DNA from: CAYRQP01 sp964426545
GTDB taxonomy: Bacteria; Fermentibacterota; Fermentibacteria; Fermentibacterales; JCC-6
Reading direction: 5' to 3'
Assembly (NCBI GenBank): GCA_964426545.1
Contig: CAYRQP010000002.1
Location: 62,001-126,000 of the forward strand
Length of the DNA: 64,000 nt
The notes under the pieces were generated by a model. That model ran no database searches, was not told the DNA's origin, and saw only the letters and a list, made by a program, of their open reading frames with translations. The stretch's first letter is position 1. Each line of letters begins with the position of its first letter. The position numbers and the translations under genes are program-made. Positions 40,566 to 50,475 of the stretch are shown here, piece by piece.

Positions 40566-42996
40566 TGTAGTCGCTGCCATCCTTATAGGGGGTCTTTGCG
40601 TACCAGGCGGCTTCGATATAAACACAGCTTCTATAGATGAATTATCGCTGATGGAAGGCATTACAGACGCACAGGCATCCGCACTTTACGAGTATATCGT
40701 AATTACGGGCGGGCTTGCAAACATCTATGAAGTTCTGGATGTCCCCGGTTTCACAACGACGGAATTGGAATGGCTTCAGTCGAACTGTGTGGTAGTACCA
40801 CCGTCTGACGGGAAGATATCTTCACAGGTACTGGAGATCATGGAACAACTGGCGACTGAAGACGGACCCGGTGATGCGGCAGTGGATGTATGGGAAAACT
40901 ATCTCATTCGTCCTCTTCCTATAAACTACGCCACATCCTGGGATCTTCGCAATTTGAGCCGAGTCAGCCTCATAGATGCTGTTGCAGTCGAAAGAAGACT
41001 GCGAACAGTGGGACCCGTATCGAGTACCCGTTCACTGCGAAACATAGAGAATATCAGTTATTACGGTTATAGAAACATGCGGGACTTTGTTTCAGTCCGT
41101 GAACCAGATCTTACCTCTATGGAAGTGTTCGGCAATTACCGTGTAATAGTCGACGGTGGGGGTGGTAGAGACTCTGATGAGGATGGTGTTGATGGAATGC
41201 TCAGCAACCTGCACTCTTCTCTTGAAGAAATTGCAGAACCGGATTCCACCAACAATTATCCTGCCGCTGTGAGAGATGAGTGGGAAGAAAGACTTACCTC
41301 CGAATATGACCGGCTGCTTGCAGCCCGTGGAGTGACAGGCTGGGAGCATCGACTGAGAGTGGGTTTCGGCGACAGGTTTGGCGCAGGAGTCAGATTGTCG
41401 AGAGGAAGCAACTCCCTCGCAGGTTACGGCTTGTTTGCCGACCTCGACCTTGGTACAGTCAGTGAAGATTTCGATGTCGCAAAGACATTCGCCACTATAA
41501 ATTACTTGGGAGCAATAGATAAAATTATTCTGGGAAATTACCATCTTGCCCTGGGGCAGGGGCTCATGATGGATAATGTCGATGACCTTATCTACCGCTC
41601 GACCTATCGAACATGGGGACTTCACCCCGACCTTACGCCTACACGTCAGTTTGCCCTGTTCGGCGGGGCGGCAAAGGTTACCGTCGGTCCATTTCTTGGA
41701 TACGGTTTCTTTTCGTATGCGGAAAGAGATGCATTCACTTCCATCGATGGAACTCCGAATGTTCTCACGATGTCATCCCTCCGGACTTCCGAATATGCCG
41801 ATGTTCTTACCGAGACAACTTACGGTGGGTACGGCTTCTTCGACCTCGGAGGTTTCCTACCCATAGGCACAGCAATTGGCATTGGAGCAATGAACATTGC
41901 ATGGAGTGATTCATTGATACCTGATGCAGAAGAAATAGATATTCCCGATGACGCATCACCCTGGGACTGCCCTGAGTATGATGCTCTACCGACAGGCAAC
42001 ACGAGGAGTTTTGTATCGGCATCGGCACAGACGGTCTATGACAACATGAGCATAGAGGGTGAAATAGTTCGTCAGGACAATGGTGCCTTTGCTGGACTTG
42101 CACGAGCAAAGTGGCAGAACGACTATTTTTATCTATTAGGCATCTATCGCAGGTATGACCTTGGATACTCCAACCCCTACAACAGGGGATTTGCCGAGCA
42201 GATAAGATATGACGATACAGTGTTTGAAAAACCGTATTATCTATTTGACCCGATGTATTCACAGCTTGCCGAATGGCCGACACCAAAACCTGAAGAAGGC
42301 ATCTATCTCGAAAGCAGATTTCAATTGAGCAAGGAAGTCACGATTACAAAAGTGTACCTCGATTTGTGGCGTTCCCTGGGATATGACTTCAATAACTACA
42401 GATTTCAGGGAGAAGTGGAATACAGACCGGATTTTCCGGTTAGGTTTAGGTTGAAATACAAATACCAGGCTAAGACAAAGATGCACGAAGTTATTCCCAC
42501 AACTTCAAGGACTTCGGAATTCACATTCAGATCATTTTTCCTTGCATCTGCAAGTGATTATTTCGATGTTACACTTCGATATGGAATGGTCAACCTGACA
42601 CCCAATCCCCGCTACGGAGACGACCGCCTTATGGCTGGCGGATTCATCTCGATGAAATGGGAGCATAATTTCACAGATGCTCTTTCCGTTCTCGGCGGTT
42701 CGACACTCTGGACGACCGACGGGATGAGTCAGTGGGAGTTCGAAGATACCGGAATAGATTTTCTCGATGGTGACGGGACAAAATTCTACATGACCATCAG
42801 GAACAATCTTTCCGACAATTTACAGTTACGCTTTAAAGTGTTAAGAAAAGACACATTCTACCCGCGGACAGACCTGTACAGGCCAGACCCTGATTATCAT
42901 TATCAGGGTGACCCCGATGGCTGGATGCGGATGGAGGATTTTACCGACCATGTTACCAGTTACGGCATCCGCTGTCAGCTGGATTTCCGCTGGTAA
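40555..42996 (+). CDS. Helix-hairpin-helix outer-membrane protein (ComEA-like N-terminus, large barrel)
   Basis: 813 aa. Short signal (MLSSVVAAILIGGLCVPGG), then a ComEA-type helix-hairpin-helix pair: FDINTASIDELSLMEGITDA and NIYEVLDVPGFTTTELEWL, and further HhH-like repeats to about residue 185 (NYATSWDLRNLSRVSLIDA). Residues about 190-813 form a beta-rich region ending TSYGIRCQLDFRW, a probable barrel. Proteins of this type occur in Bacteroidetes and relatives; a role in DNA uptake has been guessed from the HhH domains but is unproven. Confidence 0.7.
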   Translation: MLSSVVAAILIGGLCVPGGFDINTASIDELSLMEGITDAQASALYEYIVITGGLANIYEVLDVPGFTTTELEWLQSNCVVVPPSDGKISSQVLEIMEQLATEDGPGDAAVDVWENYLIRPLPINYATSWDLRNLSRVSLIDAVAVERRLRTVGPVSSTRSLRNIENISYYGYRNMRDFVSVREPDLTSMEVFGNYRVIVDGGGGRDSDEDGVDGMLSNLHSSLEEIAEPDSTNNYPAAVRDEWEERLTSEYDRLLAARGVTGWEHRLRVGFGDRFGAGVRLSRGSNSLAGYGLFADLDLGTVSEDFDVAKTFATINYLGAIDKIILGNYHLALGQGLMMDNVDDLIYRSTYRTWGLHPDLTPTRQFALFGGAAKVTVGPFLGYGFFSYAERDAFTSIDGTPNVLTMSSLRTSEYADVLTETTYGGYGFFDLGGFLPIGTAIGIGAMNIAWSDSLIPDAEEIDIPDDASPWDCPEYDALPTGNTRSFVSASAQTVYDNMSIEGEIVRQDNGAFAGLARAKWQNDYFYLLGIYRRYDLGYSNPYNRGFAEQIRYDDTVFEKPYYLFDPMYSQLAEWPTPKPEEGIYLESRFQLSKEVTITKVYLDLWRSLGYDFNNYRFQGEVEYRPDFPVRFRLKYKYQAKTKMHEVIPTTSRTSEFTFRSFFLASASDYFDVTLRYGMVNLTPNPRYGDDRLMAGGFISMKWEHNFTDALSVLGGSTLWTTDGMSQWEFEDTGIDFLDGDGTKFYMTIRNNLSDNLQLRFKVLRKDTFYPRTDLYRPDPDYHYQGDPDGWMRMEDFTDHVTSYGIRCQLDFRW

Positions 42997-43006
42997 GGGA
43001 GGAAAT

Positions 43007-44236
43007 ATGAATATTATTGCAGCAGGATTGATATCCTTGATGGCACTGACGGGAAGCCTTCCCGACGTCATGTGGCAGGGAGATGCGAATACATCTTCGG
43101 CATGGGCTTTGGGTATGGGGAATGCAGGATTCCTGGAAGTATCCCCTATCGGCGGGCTCCAGAATCCGGCGTTGCTGGCTTTATCCGGCGGAGGGCTTGG
43201 TGTGGAATTGTCCGGGGGTGTCGATCTCGCCATAGAGAAACGGACATTGTTAATCTATGATACATTTGGAAGTTCTATAGGAGAATCAGAGTATTCCTAT
43301 AATCAGGGTTTTCAGTTTCTCCCGGGCGGAGCCGGAATTTCTTACTGTGGCGGTTCCCTCCCGCAAGCCGTGTCTATCGGTTTCGGGTGGGTTATTCCTC
43401 ATACTTATCAGTATTCTTACAATAGAATAATTCGTGATGATAACTATGTTCAGACAGGTGATGAAAAACTGACCATAACAGGAATGGAGAACGAGTTCGC
43501 GGTTGCATTCTCTATTGCTCCCGTAGAATTCCTGTCAATCGGACTGGGCGGTGGATATATACTTGGCAGCAGGGATGTCAAATGGGAAGTGACACGTGTT
43601 GCCTTTAACGATTCCGATACGGTCATGCAACGAACTCTCGATATATCAGGAGCAACTGCACGGGCCTCCTTCCTGTTTATTCCATCTAACAGAGTTTTCA
43701 TAACCGGAGTTGTGGAATACCCGATAATGCGTTCTTTCTCACCCGAAACAACAGGGGATTCTGTTTCCTGGAATGTGCTGAGTGATACTACCGATTACGA
43801 CCTCGACCTTCCAATGGTTTGTAAACTGGGCGCTGTTTATCTCCCGGGGAATAACCTGCAGTCGAAATTCGTGCTTGGTCTGCTCTGGAGTAATGATGGG
43901 AGTATGGAATATGCAGAAGAAAGTCTGAATCTTCATAATGCATGGGGAGTCAGGGTCGGTGTTGAAAACACACTTCCGGGCGGTCCGACAGCACGGTTTG
44001 GCTTCAGTTATGACCGCTCATCCATTGCATCTTCACTCGACGGTATGGCGTTTACCGGCGGAATGGCATTTAGAGCAGGAGATTATGCTCTCGATATGGG
44101 GATTTCATTTTCTCCCAACAGATGGCGGCAGACTGATGTCTCCGCACTTCCTTCCTTTGTTGCTGGAGATTCACTGACGGTCGAAGGTTCCAATACAAAG
44201 CTGATGTTCAGTATCAGCAAAACATTTGCATTATAG
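43007..44236 (+). CDS. Outer-membrane protein of FadL/OMPP1-like type
   Basis: 409 aa. ATG 43007 with GGGAGGAAA upstream; signal MNIIAAGLISLMALTGSLP. The mature start ALGMGNAGFLEVSPIGGLQNPALLAL has the FadL/PorV style 'GNAgf....g..NPA' motif and the body alternates short strands, ending MFSISKTFAL. Third barrel gene in the row; the next gene starts nine bases downstream. Confidence 0.7.
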   Translation: MNIIAAGLISLMALTGSLPDVMWQGDANTSSAWALGMGNAGFLEVSPIGGLQNPALLALSGGGLGVELSGGVDLAIEKRTLLIYDTFGSSIGESEYSYNQGFQFLPGGAGISYCGGSLPQAVSIGFGWVIPHTYQYSYNRIIRDDNYVQTGDEKLTITGMENEFAVAFSIAPVEFLSIGLGGGYILGSRDVKWEVTRVAFNDSDTVMQRTLDISGATARASFLFIPSNRVFITGVVEYPIMRSFSPETTGDSVSWNVLSDTTDYDLDLPMVCKLGAVYLPGNNLQSKFVLGLLWSNDGSMEYAEESLNLHNAWGVRVGVENTLPGGPTARFGFSYDRSSIASSLDGMAFTGGMAFRAGDYALDMGISFSPNRWRQTDVSALPSFVAGDSLTVEGSNTKLMFSISKTFAL

Positions 44237-44245
44237 GAGGTAGGC

Positions 44246-45859
44246 GTGAAAATACTGATTAGTGCGCTGCTTCTTATTCTTGCATTTTCGGCTTCCGGTG
44301 AGATAATCTATGTGAATATTCTTCATACTAACGATATTCACGGCGGGATTGTCTCTAAAGCTGCATCATTCATGAACCCCAATTTCCCGCCGATGATGGG
44401 GGGGGGGGCATACATTGCCGCCTATGTCGAAGATGTTCGTGAAGAATGCGCGGAAACAGGAGAATACTGCTTTTTGATAGATGCCGGTGATATCTATCAG
44501 GGAACGCCGGTTGGTAACTATGAAACAGGGAAATTCATTGTCGAATGGATGAATGCTATAGGATACGACTTCATGACCTTCGGCAACCATGATTTTGATG
44601 ACGGAACTGATAATGCTCTGGCACTGGCAGAACAGGCTGATTTTCCGGTACTCTGCGCTAATCTTGTCGAAGCATGGACAGGTGAAGTTCCCGATCCCGT
44701 CCTGCCTTATGTGATCTATGGTGTTGGTGGTGTGGATATCGCCTTTATTGGCATGACCACAACCGATACTTACGGGCTTGTGACTCCCGAACTGCTGGGT
44801 GAGTACAGTTTCCTGCATGAAGTGGAGACAATCGAGAGGTACATTACCGAAGTTGAAGAAGAAGGTGCAGATATTATCATTATGGTGTCTCATCTCGGAC
44901 AGCCGGGTGACCCCGATAAATATCTCGAAAGAGTCTATACCGCATGGTCGGCAGGTGAAGAATACACGAAGAGTTTCTGCATGAATACAGCCGAGCTTAC
45001 CTGTATAGTATCCGGAATAGACCTGATTGTATCCGGACATACTCACTATGGGCTCATGGAGCCGTGGGTCAGTCCGGTCAATCACACGCTTGTCGTTCAG
45101 GGATATGCCAACGGGACAGGTATTGGCAGAATCCGTCTTGCAATCGATACGGAAAGCGGAATGCTTGTGGATTTCGACTGCCCCGAAGGAGACGAATATG
45201 TAAGCCTGCTTCATGACGAATATTGGCCCAATGATGAGATAGCAGAGATGATAGAAGAATTCAGGGAAATAGCTGAAGCCGGGATGGATGAAGTCATAGG
45301 TGAAGCCACATCCCAGATTCCGCGCGGTGGAGCCGAACACCCAATGGGACGGATGATATCAGATGCAATGCTCTTCGCAACCGGTGGTGATGTTGCCCTT
45401 ATGAACAGGGGAGGTATCCGTGCTACAATTCCCAGGGGGGATATTACATCAAGAGTGATATATGAAACCATTCCCTTCGAAGAGAATCTATATCTCTTCG
45501 AACTTACCGGAGCCGAGTTGAAAGCTGTGCTCGAAACCGGCATGCAGGGACGGCGCCGTGACATGGAGATCGGCGGGATGACTGCAACGAGAAATCAGGC
45601 ATTGGATGACGGGGATAAAATAACTAATTTCCTTATTGGCGGAGTTCCGATGCATCCCGACAGCATCTACACCTTCGTTACTACCGGTTATCTTGCACAG
45701 GGAAATGTGGGTTATGATATCATGCTGGAACATCAGTCCGTGCCCGCTGAAATAACTCTTCTCGATGCTGTTATTGCATATGTTGCTGATATCGGAATAA
45801 TTGAGCCTGATAACGGCATGAGAATAATCTGGATTGATGAACCGGAAGAAGATGAATAA
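44246..45859 (+). CDS. Exported 5'-nucleotidase / UshA-like metallophosphoesterase
   Basis: 537 aa, GTG start after GGAGGTAGGC, signal KILISALLLILAFSASG. Calcineurin-like domain: ILHTNDIHGG, DAGDIYQGTPVG, TFGNHDFDDG (Asn-His-Asp), VSHLG and SGHTHYG carry the dimetal ligands. C-terminal 5'-nucleotidase substrate domain: NRGGIRATIPRGDITSRVIYE and PFEENLYLFELTGAELK. Probably hydrolyses nucleotides in the periplasm. An 11-G run at codons 51-55 is a hot spot for frameshift. Its stop overlaps the FAD protein by eight bases. Confidence 0.88.
   Translation: MKILISALLLILAFSASGEIIYVNILHTNDIHGGIVSKAASFMNPNFPPMMGGGAYIAAYVEDVREECAETGEYCFLIDAGDIYQGTPVGNYETGKFIVEWMNAIGYDFMTFGNHDFDDGTDNALALAEQADFPVLCANLVEAWTGEVPDPVLPYVIYGVGGVDIAFIGMTTTDTYGLVTPELLGEYSFLHEVETIERYITEVEEEGADIIIMVSHLGQPGDPDKYLERVYTAWSAGEEYTKSFCMNTAELTCIVSGIDLIVSGHTHYGLMEPWVSPVNHTLVVQGYANGTGIGRIRLAIDTESGMLVDFDCPEGDEYVSLLHDEYWPNDEIAEMIEEFREIAEAGMDEVIGEATSQIPRGGAEHPMGRMISDAMLFATGGDVALMNRGGIRATIPRGDITSRVIYETIPFEENLYLFELTGAELKAVLETGMQGRRRDMEIGGMTATRNQALDDGDKITNFLIGGVPMHPDSIYTFVTTGYLAQGNVGYDIMLEHQSVPAEITLLDAVIAYVADIGIIEPDNGMRIIWIDEPEEDE
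44398..44408 (+). repeat. Run of 11 G inside the 5'-nucleotidase gene
   Basis: Eleven consecutive G residues (ATGATG, then G run, then CATAC) code part of MMGGGAY. With 11 the frame continues through the whole enzyme; gain or loss of one G would end translation early. Long G runs are rare at this GC content and are typical contingency loci, but also typical sequencing-error sites. Confidence 0.9.
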
Positions 45860-47246
45860 AGACACTTCATCGGTTGTTATTCTCGGTGCAGGACTTGCGG
45901 GGCTGACTGCGGCGGAATATCTTGCTGCCCGAGGTAAAAGAGTGCTGGTTATCGAAAAAGATGCTCAGCCGGGTGGTCTGGCAGTTACGCTCAAAGATGA
46001 ATCTTTTCATTATGACTGCGGCCCCCACAGATTTCACACAAAAAATCCGGAGTTGCTGCAATTTGTGGAAGAACTTCTTCCCGATGAATTGCTCGAACTT
46101 GAGAGACTCAGCCGGATAAGGCTCCTCGACCGGTATTTTCAATACCCGCTTGCTCTCGGTGATGTCCTTAAACGGATGCCCATTCATAAAGGTATCGGAA
46201 TGATATTCAGCTATCTTGGTGAAAAAGTAAGAAGGATCATTGCCCCGAGGGATGATGCCAACTTCGAAGGATGGGTTGTCAGCCGCTTCGGCAGAAAACT
46301 CTATGACCTTTACTTTGGACCATATACCGAGAAACTGTGGGGCTGTCCTGCAAACGAACTTTCAGCGGACTGGGCGAGTCAACGGATAACTGTACCCGGA
46401 CTTGCCGGGCTCATTAAAGCCACACTATTTCCAAATAAAGAGCAGGTTCGAAGCCTTATCAGCACATTCTTCTATCCCAAAGGCGGTATTGGAAGAATTT
46501 GTGAAGTCCTGGCAGAGCGGGTCACCGCAAATAACGGAGAAATCTTATACAACATGAAACCTGAGTCCATACGGTGGAGTGAGTCCGGGGGATTTATTAT
46601 CGATACCGGTAGCCGTACAATCGAAGCAGACAAGATTGTCAATACAATTCCCGTGGGTGATTATGTGAATCTACTGGGGGACATACTGCCGAGGAATGTA
46701 CAAGAGTCAGTCGCAAAACTGCATTTCAGGGCGATAGTGTTTGTTGTTCTCCGCATATCCCGGCGGGTTGATGCGCGTGACCACTGGATATATGCACCCG
46801 AAAAGAGGTATATATTCAACCGTCTGTCCATACCCGAGAACTTCGATCCGGAATGTTCAGATACCGGTTCACAGGTGGTCTTCGAGTTCTCCTGTGCCGA
46901 AGGAGACGACATTTGGAATGAGAAGACAGACCTGCTCGAATCGGCAATCACCGGCGGTGAAAGACTTGAACTCTTCACCCGAGATGAAGTACTTGGTTCA
47001 ACCGTTGTGAAACAGGCACATGCATATCCTATCTATGGTCTGAACTACGCGTCTGAATCATCTGTTGTTCTCGATGCCCTCGATGGATTGGAGAACTCGG
47101 TTACATGCGGTAGGCAGGGTCTTTTCAGATACAACAACATGGACCACTCGATTGAAATGGGTAAGTACGCTGCGATGGAGATTCTTGAAGAGGGTACCAT
47201 TCGGGAGAAGTTCGCATGGACTTCGGATACCTGGGCGGACGGATAA
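45852..47246 (+). CDS. FAD-dependent amine oxidase-type oxidoreductase (protoporphyrinogen oxidase/UDP-galactopyranose mutase-like)
   Basis: 464 aa. N-terminal FAD motif VVILGAGLAGLTAAEYLAARGKRVLVIEKD, then QPGGLAVTL and DCGPHRFHTKNPEL, a pattern of UGM-like and phytoene desaturase-like flavoproteins often found in polysaccharide loci. C-terminal flavin motif GRQGLFRYNNMDHSIEMG. Substrate unknown. ATG 45852 overlaps the preceding stop; ATG 45837 is in frame. A relative is preserved only as a tail at 31505-31744. Confidence 0.8.
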   Translation: MNKDTSSVVILGAGLAGLTAAEYLAARGKRVLVIEKDAQPGGLAVTLKDESFHYDCGPHRFHTKNPELLQFVEELLPDELLELERLSRIRLLDRYFQYPLALGDVLKRMPIHKGIGMIFSYLGEKVRRIIAPRDDANFEGWVVSRFGRKLYDLYFGPYTEKLWGCPANELSADWASQRITVPGLAGLIKATLFPNKEQVRSLISTFFYPKGGIGRICEVLAERVTANNGEILYNMKPESIRWSESGGFIIDTGSRTIEADKIVNTIPVGDYVNLLGDILPRNVQESVAKLHFRAIVFVVLRISRRVDARDHWIYAPEKRYIFNRLSIPENFDPECSDTGSQVVFEFSCAEGDDIWNEKTDLLESAITGGERLELFTRDEVLGSTVVKQAHAYPIYGLNYASESSVVLDALDGLENSVTCGRQGLFRYNNMDHSIEMGKYAAMEILEEGTIREKFAWTSDTWADG

Positions 47247-47253
47247 TACGATT

Positions 47254-47682
47254 ATGTCCCCGGCACGAGGACGGCTGATTCTTACCCTTGTTATAGGAAT
47301 TCCCGGACTTGTGTTTCTCATTCTTTCAATTTTCAGACCGGTGCTGTACACTACAGACTCACTACTCGACCCGATACTTTCCGCTACCTGCCACAGATTA
47401 CCTGAACGGTCCCTGCATTTGCCATGGGGCACGAGCGGTTTATGTGCAAGATGTACTTTCTTCTGGTTTGGACTGGCTTCAGGTGCCTTTATATTGTATA
47501 AGAGAATACTATGCCCTAAATTCGGGATTGGATTTTTGCTGCTTCTACCGCTCATCGGAGACGGAACCGTGCAATATTTCACTTTGTATGAAAGTTCGAA
47601 CATTATCCGGATGATAACCGGCTTGTGTGCAGGCACGGGAATTGCATTTATTCTACTTGGAGAACACGGCAGGAAAAAGTAA
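47254..47682 (+). CDS. DUF2085 membrane protein
   Basis: 142 aa. Signature CHRLPERSL followed by GLCARCTFFWFGL (CxxC next to a helix) is the DUF2085 family, with three to four membrane helices. Function unknown; the cysteine pair and His suggest metal or redox chemistry at the membrane. Starts seven bases after the FAD protein. The frame is open far upstream but that part overlaps the previous gene. Confidence 0.8.
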   Translation: MSPARGRLILTLVIGIPGLVFLILSIFRPVLYTTDSLLDPILSATCHRLPERSLHLPWGTSGLCARCTFFWFGLASGAFILYKRILCPKFGIGFLLLLPLIGDGTVQYFTLYESSNIIRMITGLCAGTGIAFILLGEHGRKK

Positions 47683-47754
47683 TACTACTTAGGAACAGTA
47701 AAGAGAGTATTCAGGTTTGATAGAGGAAAATCGACAGTTTACACGGAGGATTGA

Positions 47755-49113
47755 ATGAGGATACTGATTGTCTTGGTAATGTTCATACTTCTGCTTTCAT
47801 GCGGTGCTCCGCCTGAAGAAGCCTCTGTCGAAACAGAAGTACGGGCAATGCCTGTCAATGTTCTGCTGATAATCATAGACACTCTTCGCGCAGACCATCT
47901 CGCCTGTTATGGCTATTACAGGGAGACATCACCGCATATAGACAGTCTTGCAAAAGAAGGTACCCGTTGGGTAAATTGTCAGACACAGGCTCCGTGGACA
48001 CTGCCGTCTCATGCCAGTATTTGGACAGGATTATCCGTAGAAGCTCACGGCACCGGATGCTGGGATAGGATAAAGTTCGACCTCGACACCGACCTTCCGT
48101 CTCTCCCGGAGAGGATGCAGACAGCCGGGTTTAGGACATGCGGTATTACGAACTGTCTTCTTCTCAGCGAAGCGCACGGCTTCTCGAACGGGTTCGATTA
48201 CTATTCCAATAATACCACAGGGAGCGAAAGGGCAAAGAAAGCGGTAGGTGAATTGCTGACATGGATAGACTCGGACAGTCTTCAGGAAGAAAGATTCTTT
48301 GCCGTTCTTCATCTTTTTGATGTTCATGCTCCTTACGAACCGCCTGCTCCTTATGACATGCTGTTCGATTCCCTTGTAAACGACGGAGTGACATATTGGG
48401 AATGCAATGAGGAGAATATTCCAATTGTCGACCCTGCTATATTAGAGCATCTCGTGAATCTGTATGACGGTGAAATCCGGTGGGTGGACCACGAACTCGG
48501 CAAACTGTTTTCAGAACTGCATAAGCGCGGACTGGCGGACAGTACTTTAATAATCATTACATCGGATCATGGAGAGGGTTTTCTCGAACATGGCAGGGTC
48601 GACCACGGCAATTCACTGTACCAGGAACTTCTTCATGTCCCGCTGATAATGTCGGGCCCCGGAATAGAAGTCGGTCGGATAGATTCTCTGAATACAGCAC
48701 TCTATGATCTTTTTCCAACAATACTTTCAGCCGTGGATGAACCGGTTCCCGATAGTATAGAAGGTGTGGATATTCTATCAGGGACTGTTCCACCTGACAG
48801 AACCATACCTTCAAGCAACGCATTCCTTCCATTTCAACTGCTGCTGGAATCGATGCAGGTCGATTCTACCGACATTCATTCCATTGCGGTATTGTCCGGA
48901 GTAATCAAGACCATTGCCGATATGGAAAACTACGAATACAGGTCGTATTATCTCGATATCGATCGCGGTGAATTATCTCCGGTTGAATCTGATTCACAAA
49001 GCATCGAACAGATAGATCTTCATTGGACAACTCCGCTTCAGGGGTATACGGAACCCGTCGATTATGATTCCACCGATATTGAAATACTTCGGGATCTGGG
49101 ATATGTAAGGTAG
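47755..49113 (+). CDS. Sulfatase/alkaline phosphatase superfamily lipoprotein, paralog 1
   Basis: 452 aa. Lipobox LLLSC (C16). Metal site Asp42 in IIDTLRADHLACYGY; DSLAKEGTRW; core motif PWTLPSHASIWTG with Thr82 where sulfatases have the Cys that becomes formylglycine; then HLFDVHAPYEPP, ITSDHGEGFLEHG. Ends DLGYVR like many lipid- or phosphate-ester sulfatase relatives. Without the C-x-P-S-R site it is more likely a phosphoesterase or phosphotransferase acting through Thr; inference. GGAGG precedes the ATG. First of four tandem copies. Confidence 0.85.
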   Translation: MRILIVLVMFILLLSCGAPPEEASVETEVRAMPVNVLLIIIDTLRADHLACYGYYRETSPHIDSLAKEGTRWVNCQTQAPWTLPSHASIWTGLSVEAHGTGCWDRIKFDLDTDLPSLPERMQTAGFRTCGITNCLLLSEAHGFSNGFDYYSNNTTGSERAKKAVGELLTWIDSDSLQEERFFAVLHLFDVHAPYEPPAPYDMLFDSLVNDGVTYWECNEENIPIVDPAILEHLVNLYDGEIRWVDHELGKLFSELHKRGLADSTLIIITSDHGEGFLEHGRVDHGNSLYQELLHVPLIMSGPGIEVGRIDSLNTALYDLFPTILSAVDEPVPDSIEGVDILSGTVPPDRTIPSSNAFLPFQLLLESMQVDSTDIHSIAVLSGVIKTIADMENYEYRSYYLDIDRGELSPVESDSQSIEQIDLHWTTPLQGYTEPVDYDSTDIEILRDLGYVR

Positions 49114-49116
49114 AAT

Positions 49117-50475
49117 ATGAAAAGAGTATTCTATATCTATCTGCTTGTTTCAACAGTATTTTTGTCCTGCGGGAATGTACCTGCTGAGATAACAACGGAC
49201 GAAACAGATAGAGAAGCACAGCATGTCAATGTTCTGCTGATAATCATCGACACTCTACGAGCCGATCATCTTTCCTGCTACGGCTATGAAAGAGAAACGT
49301 CTCCAAATATAGACAGCCTGGCAAATACAGGAACCAGATGGGTAAATGCACAGGCGCAGGCTCCGTGGACTCTGCCTTCCCATGCTAGTATCTGGACAGG
49401 ATTGTCAGTACAGGCACATCACACCGGAACCTGGGAAGACAAAAACCATGCACTTGACACCAATCTTCCCTCCCTGCCGCAGACTCTTCAATCCACCGGC
49501 TACAGAACTTGCGGAATTACAAACATCATTCTGCTCAATTCTGCTCATGGCTTTGATGCAGGATTCGACTATTTCGATTGCAATGAGACGGGAAATGGGC
49601 GCGCAAGCAAATCGATTGATCTGCTTCTCGACTGGATAGATGAAGACACTCTGCGGAATGACAACTTTTTTGCAGTCCTCCACCTTTTCGATGTGCATGA
49701 CCCTTATGACCCGCTTCCGCCATTCGATACGCTATTCGACCCGGATGGCACACGTGAGATTACTACATGGAGATGCGACAAAAGAACGGGCGGACTCCTG
49801 TATCCTGAGCACCTTGAACATCTTACCGCAATGTATAACAGCGAGATAGCCTATACAGACAATCAGCTTGGACGGTTATTCGGAGAACTGCGTACACGTG
49901 GGCTGGCCGATTCTACATTGATAATAGTAACGTCCGACCATGGAGAGGGTTTCCTCGAGCATGGAAGAGTAGGGCACGGCAACTCTCTCTGCCAGGAACT
50001 TCTTCATATCCCACTTATAATGTCAGGACCGGGAATAGAAGCAGATAGAATAGACTCGCTTCGAGTCGGGCACTATGATCTTTTCCCGACAATATTGACT
50101 CTGGTTGGTGAACCTGTCCCGGTAACCGTGGAGGGATTGGACATCCTGTCCGGTGATTTATCTCCGGACCGTCCTGTTCCATCCAGTTCATCTTCGAATA
50201 CCTATGTCATGGTTGCATATCCCGACTCAGTGGATAAGCAATCCATAGCGTATATATCAGGGATGATTAAGACGATGGGAAATATGGATGATTATGAATT
50301 CAGATGTTACGACATAGCAGCTGATCCGGGGGAGGTAAATCCCTATGAAGCTGACTCTGCACAGATAAAGACTCTGGAATGGTTTTGGGTTACTCCCGTA
50401 CTGGGAAATACCGAAGTCGTGAATTATGATTCCCTTGGAATAAATATACTGCAGGATCTGGGGTATATACGATGA
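49117..50475 (+). CDS. Sulfatase/alkaline phosphatase superfamily lipoprotein, paralog 2
   Basis: 452 aa, clearly the closest relative of paralog 1: same length, LNVLLIIIDTLRADHL-like start, PWTLPSHASIWTGLSVQAH with Thr85, TSDHGEGFLEHGRVGHG and end DLGYIR. Lipobox FLSC (C18). Small gap of three bases after paralog 1 and ATGA overlap with paralog 3, so the four are one transcription and translation unit. Predicted to be anchored in a membrane facing the periplasm. Confidence 0.85.
   Translation: MKRVFYIYLLVSTVFLSCGNVPAEITTDETDREAQHVNVLLIIIDTLRADHLSCYGYERETSPNIDSLANTGTRWVNAQAQAPWTLPSHASIWTGLSVQAHHTGTWEDKNHALDTNLPSLPQTLQSTGYRTCGITNIILLNSAHGFDAGFDYFDCNETGNGRASKSIDLLLDWIDEDTLRNDNFFAVLHLFDVHDPYDPLPPFDTLFDPDGTREITTWRCDKRTGGLLYPEHLEHLTAMYNSEIAYTDNQLGRLFGELRTRGLADSTLIIVTSDHGEGFLEHGRVGHGNSLCQELLHIPLIMSGPGIEADRIDSLRVGHYDLFPTILTLVGEPVPVTVEGLDILSGDLSPDRPVPSSSSSNTYVMVAYPDSVDKQSIAYISGMIKTMGNMDDYEFRCYDIAADPGEVNPYEADSAQIKTLEWFWVTPVLGNTEVVNYDSLGINILQDLGYIR

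Noticed and set aside
44366..45340. Minus-strand 324-codon open frame inside the 5'-nucleotidase
   Set aside because: Fully antisense to a gene with complete motifs; cysteine- and histidine-rich nonsense typical of shadow frames.
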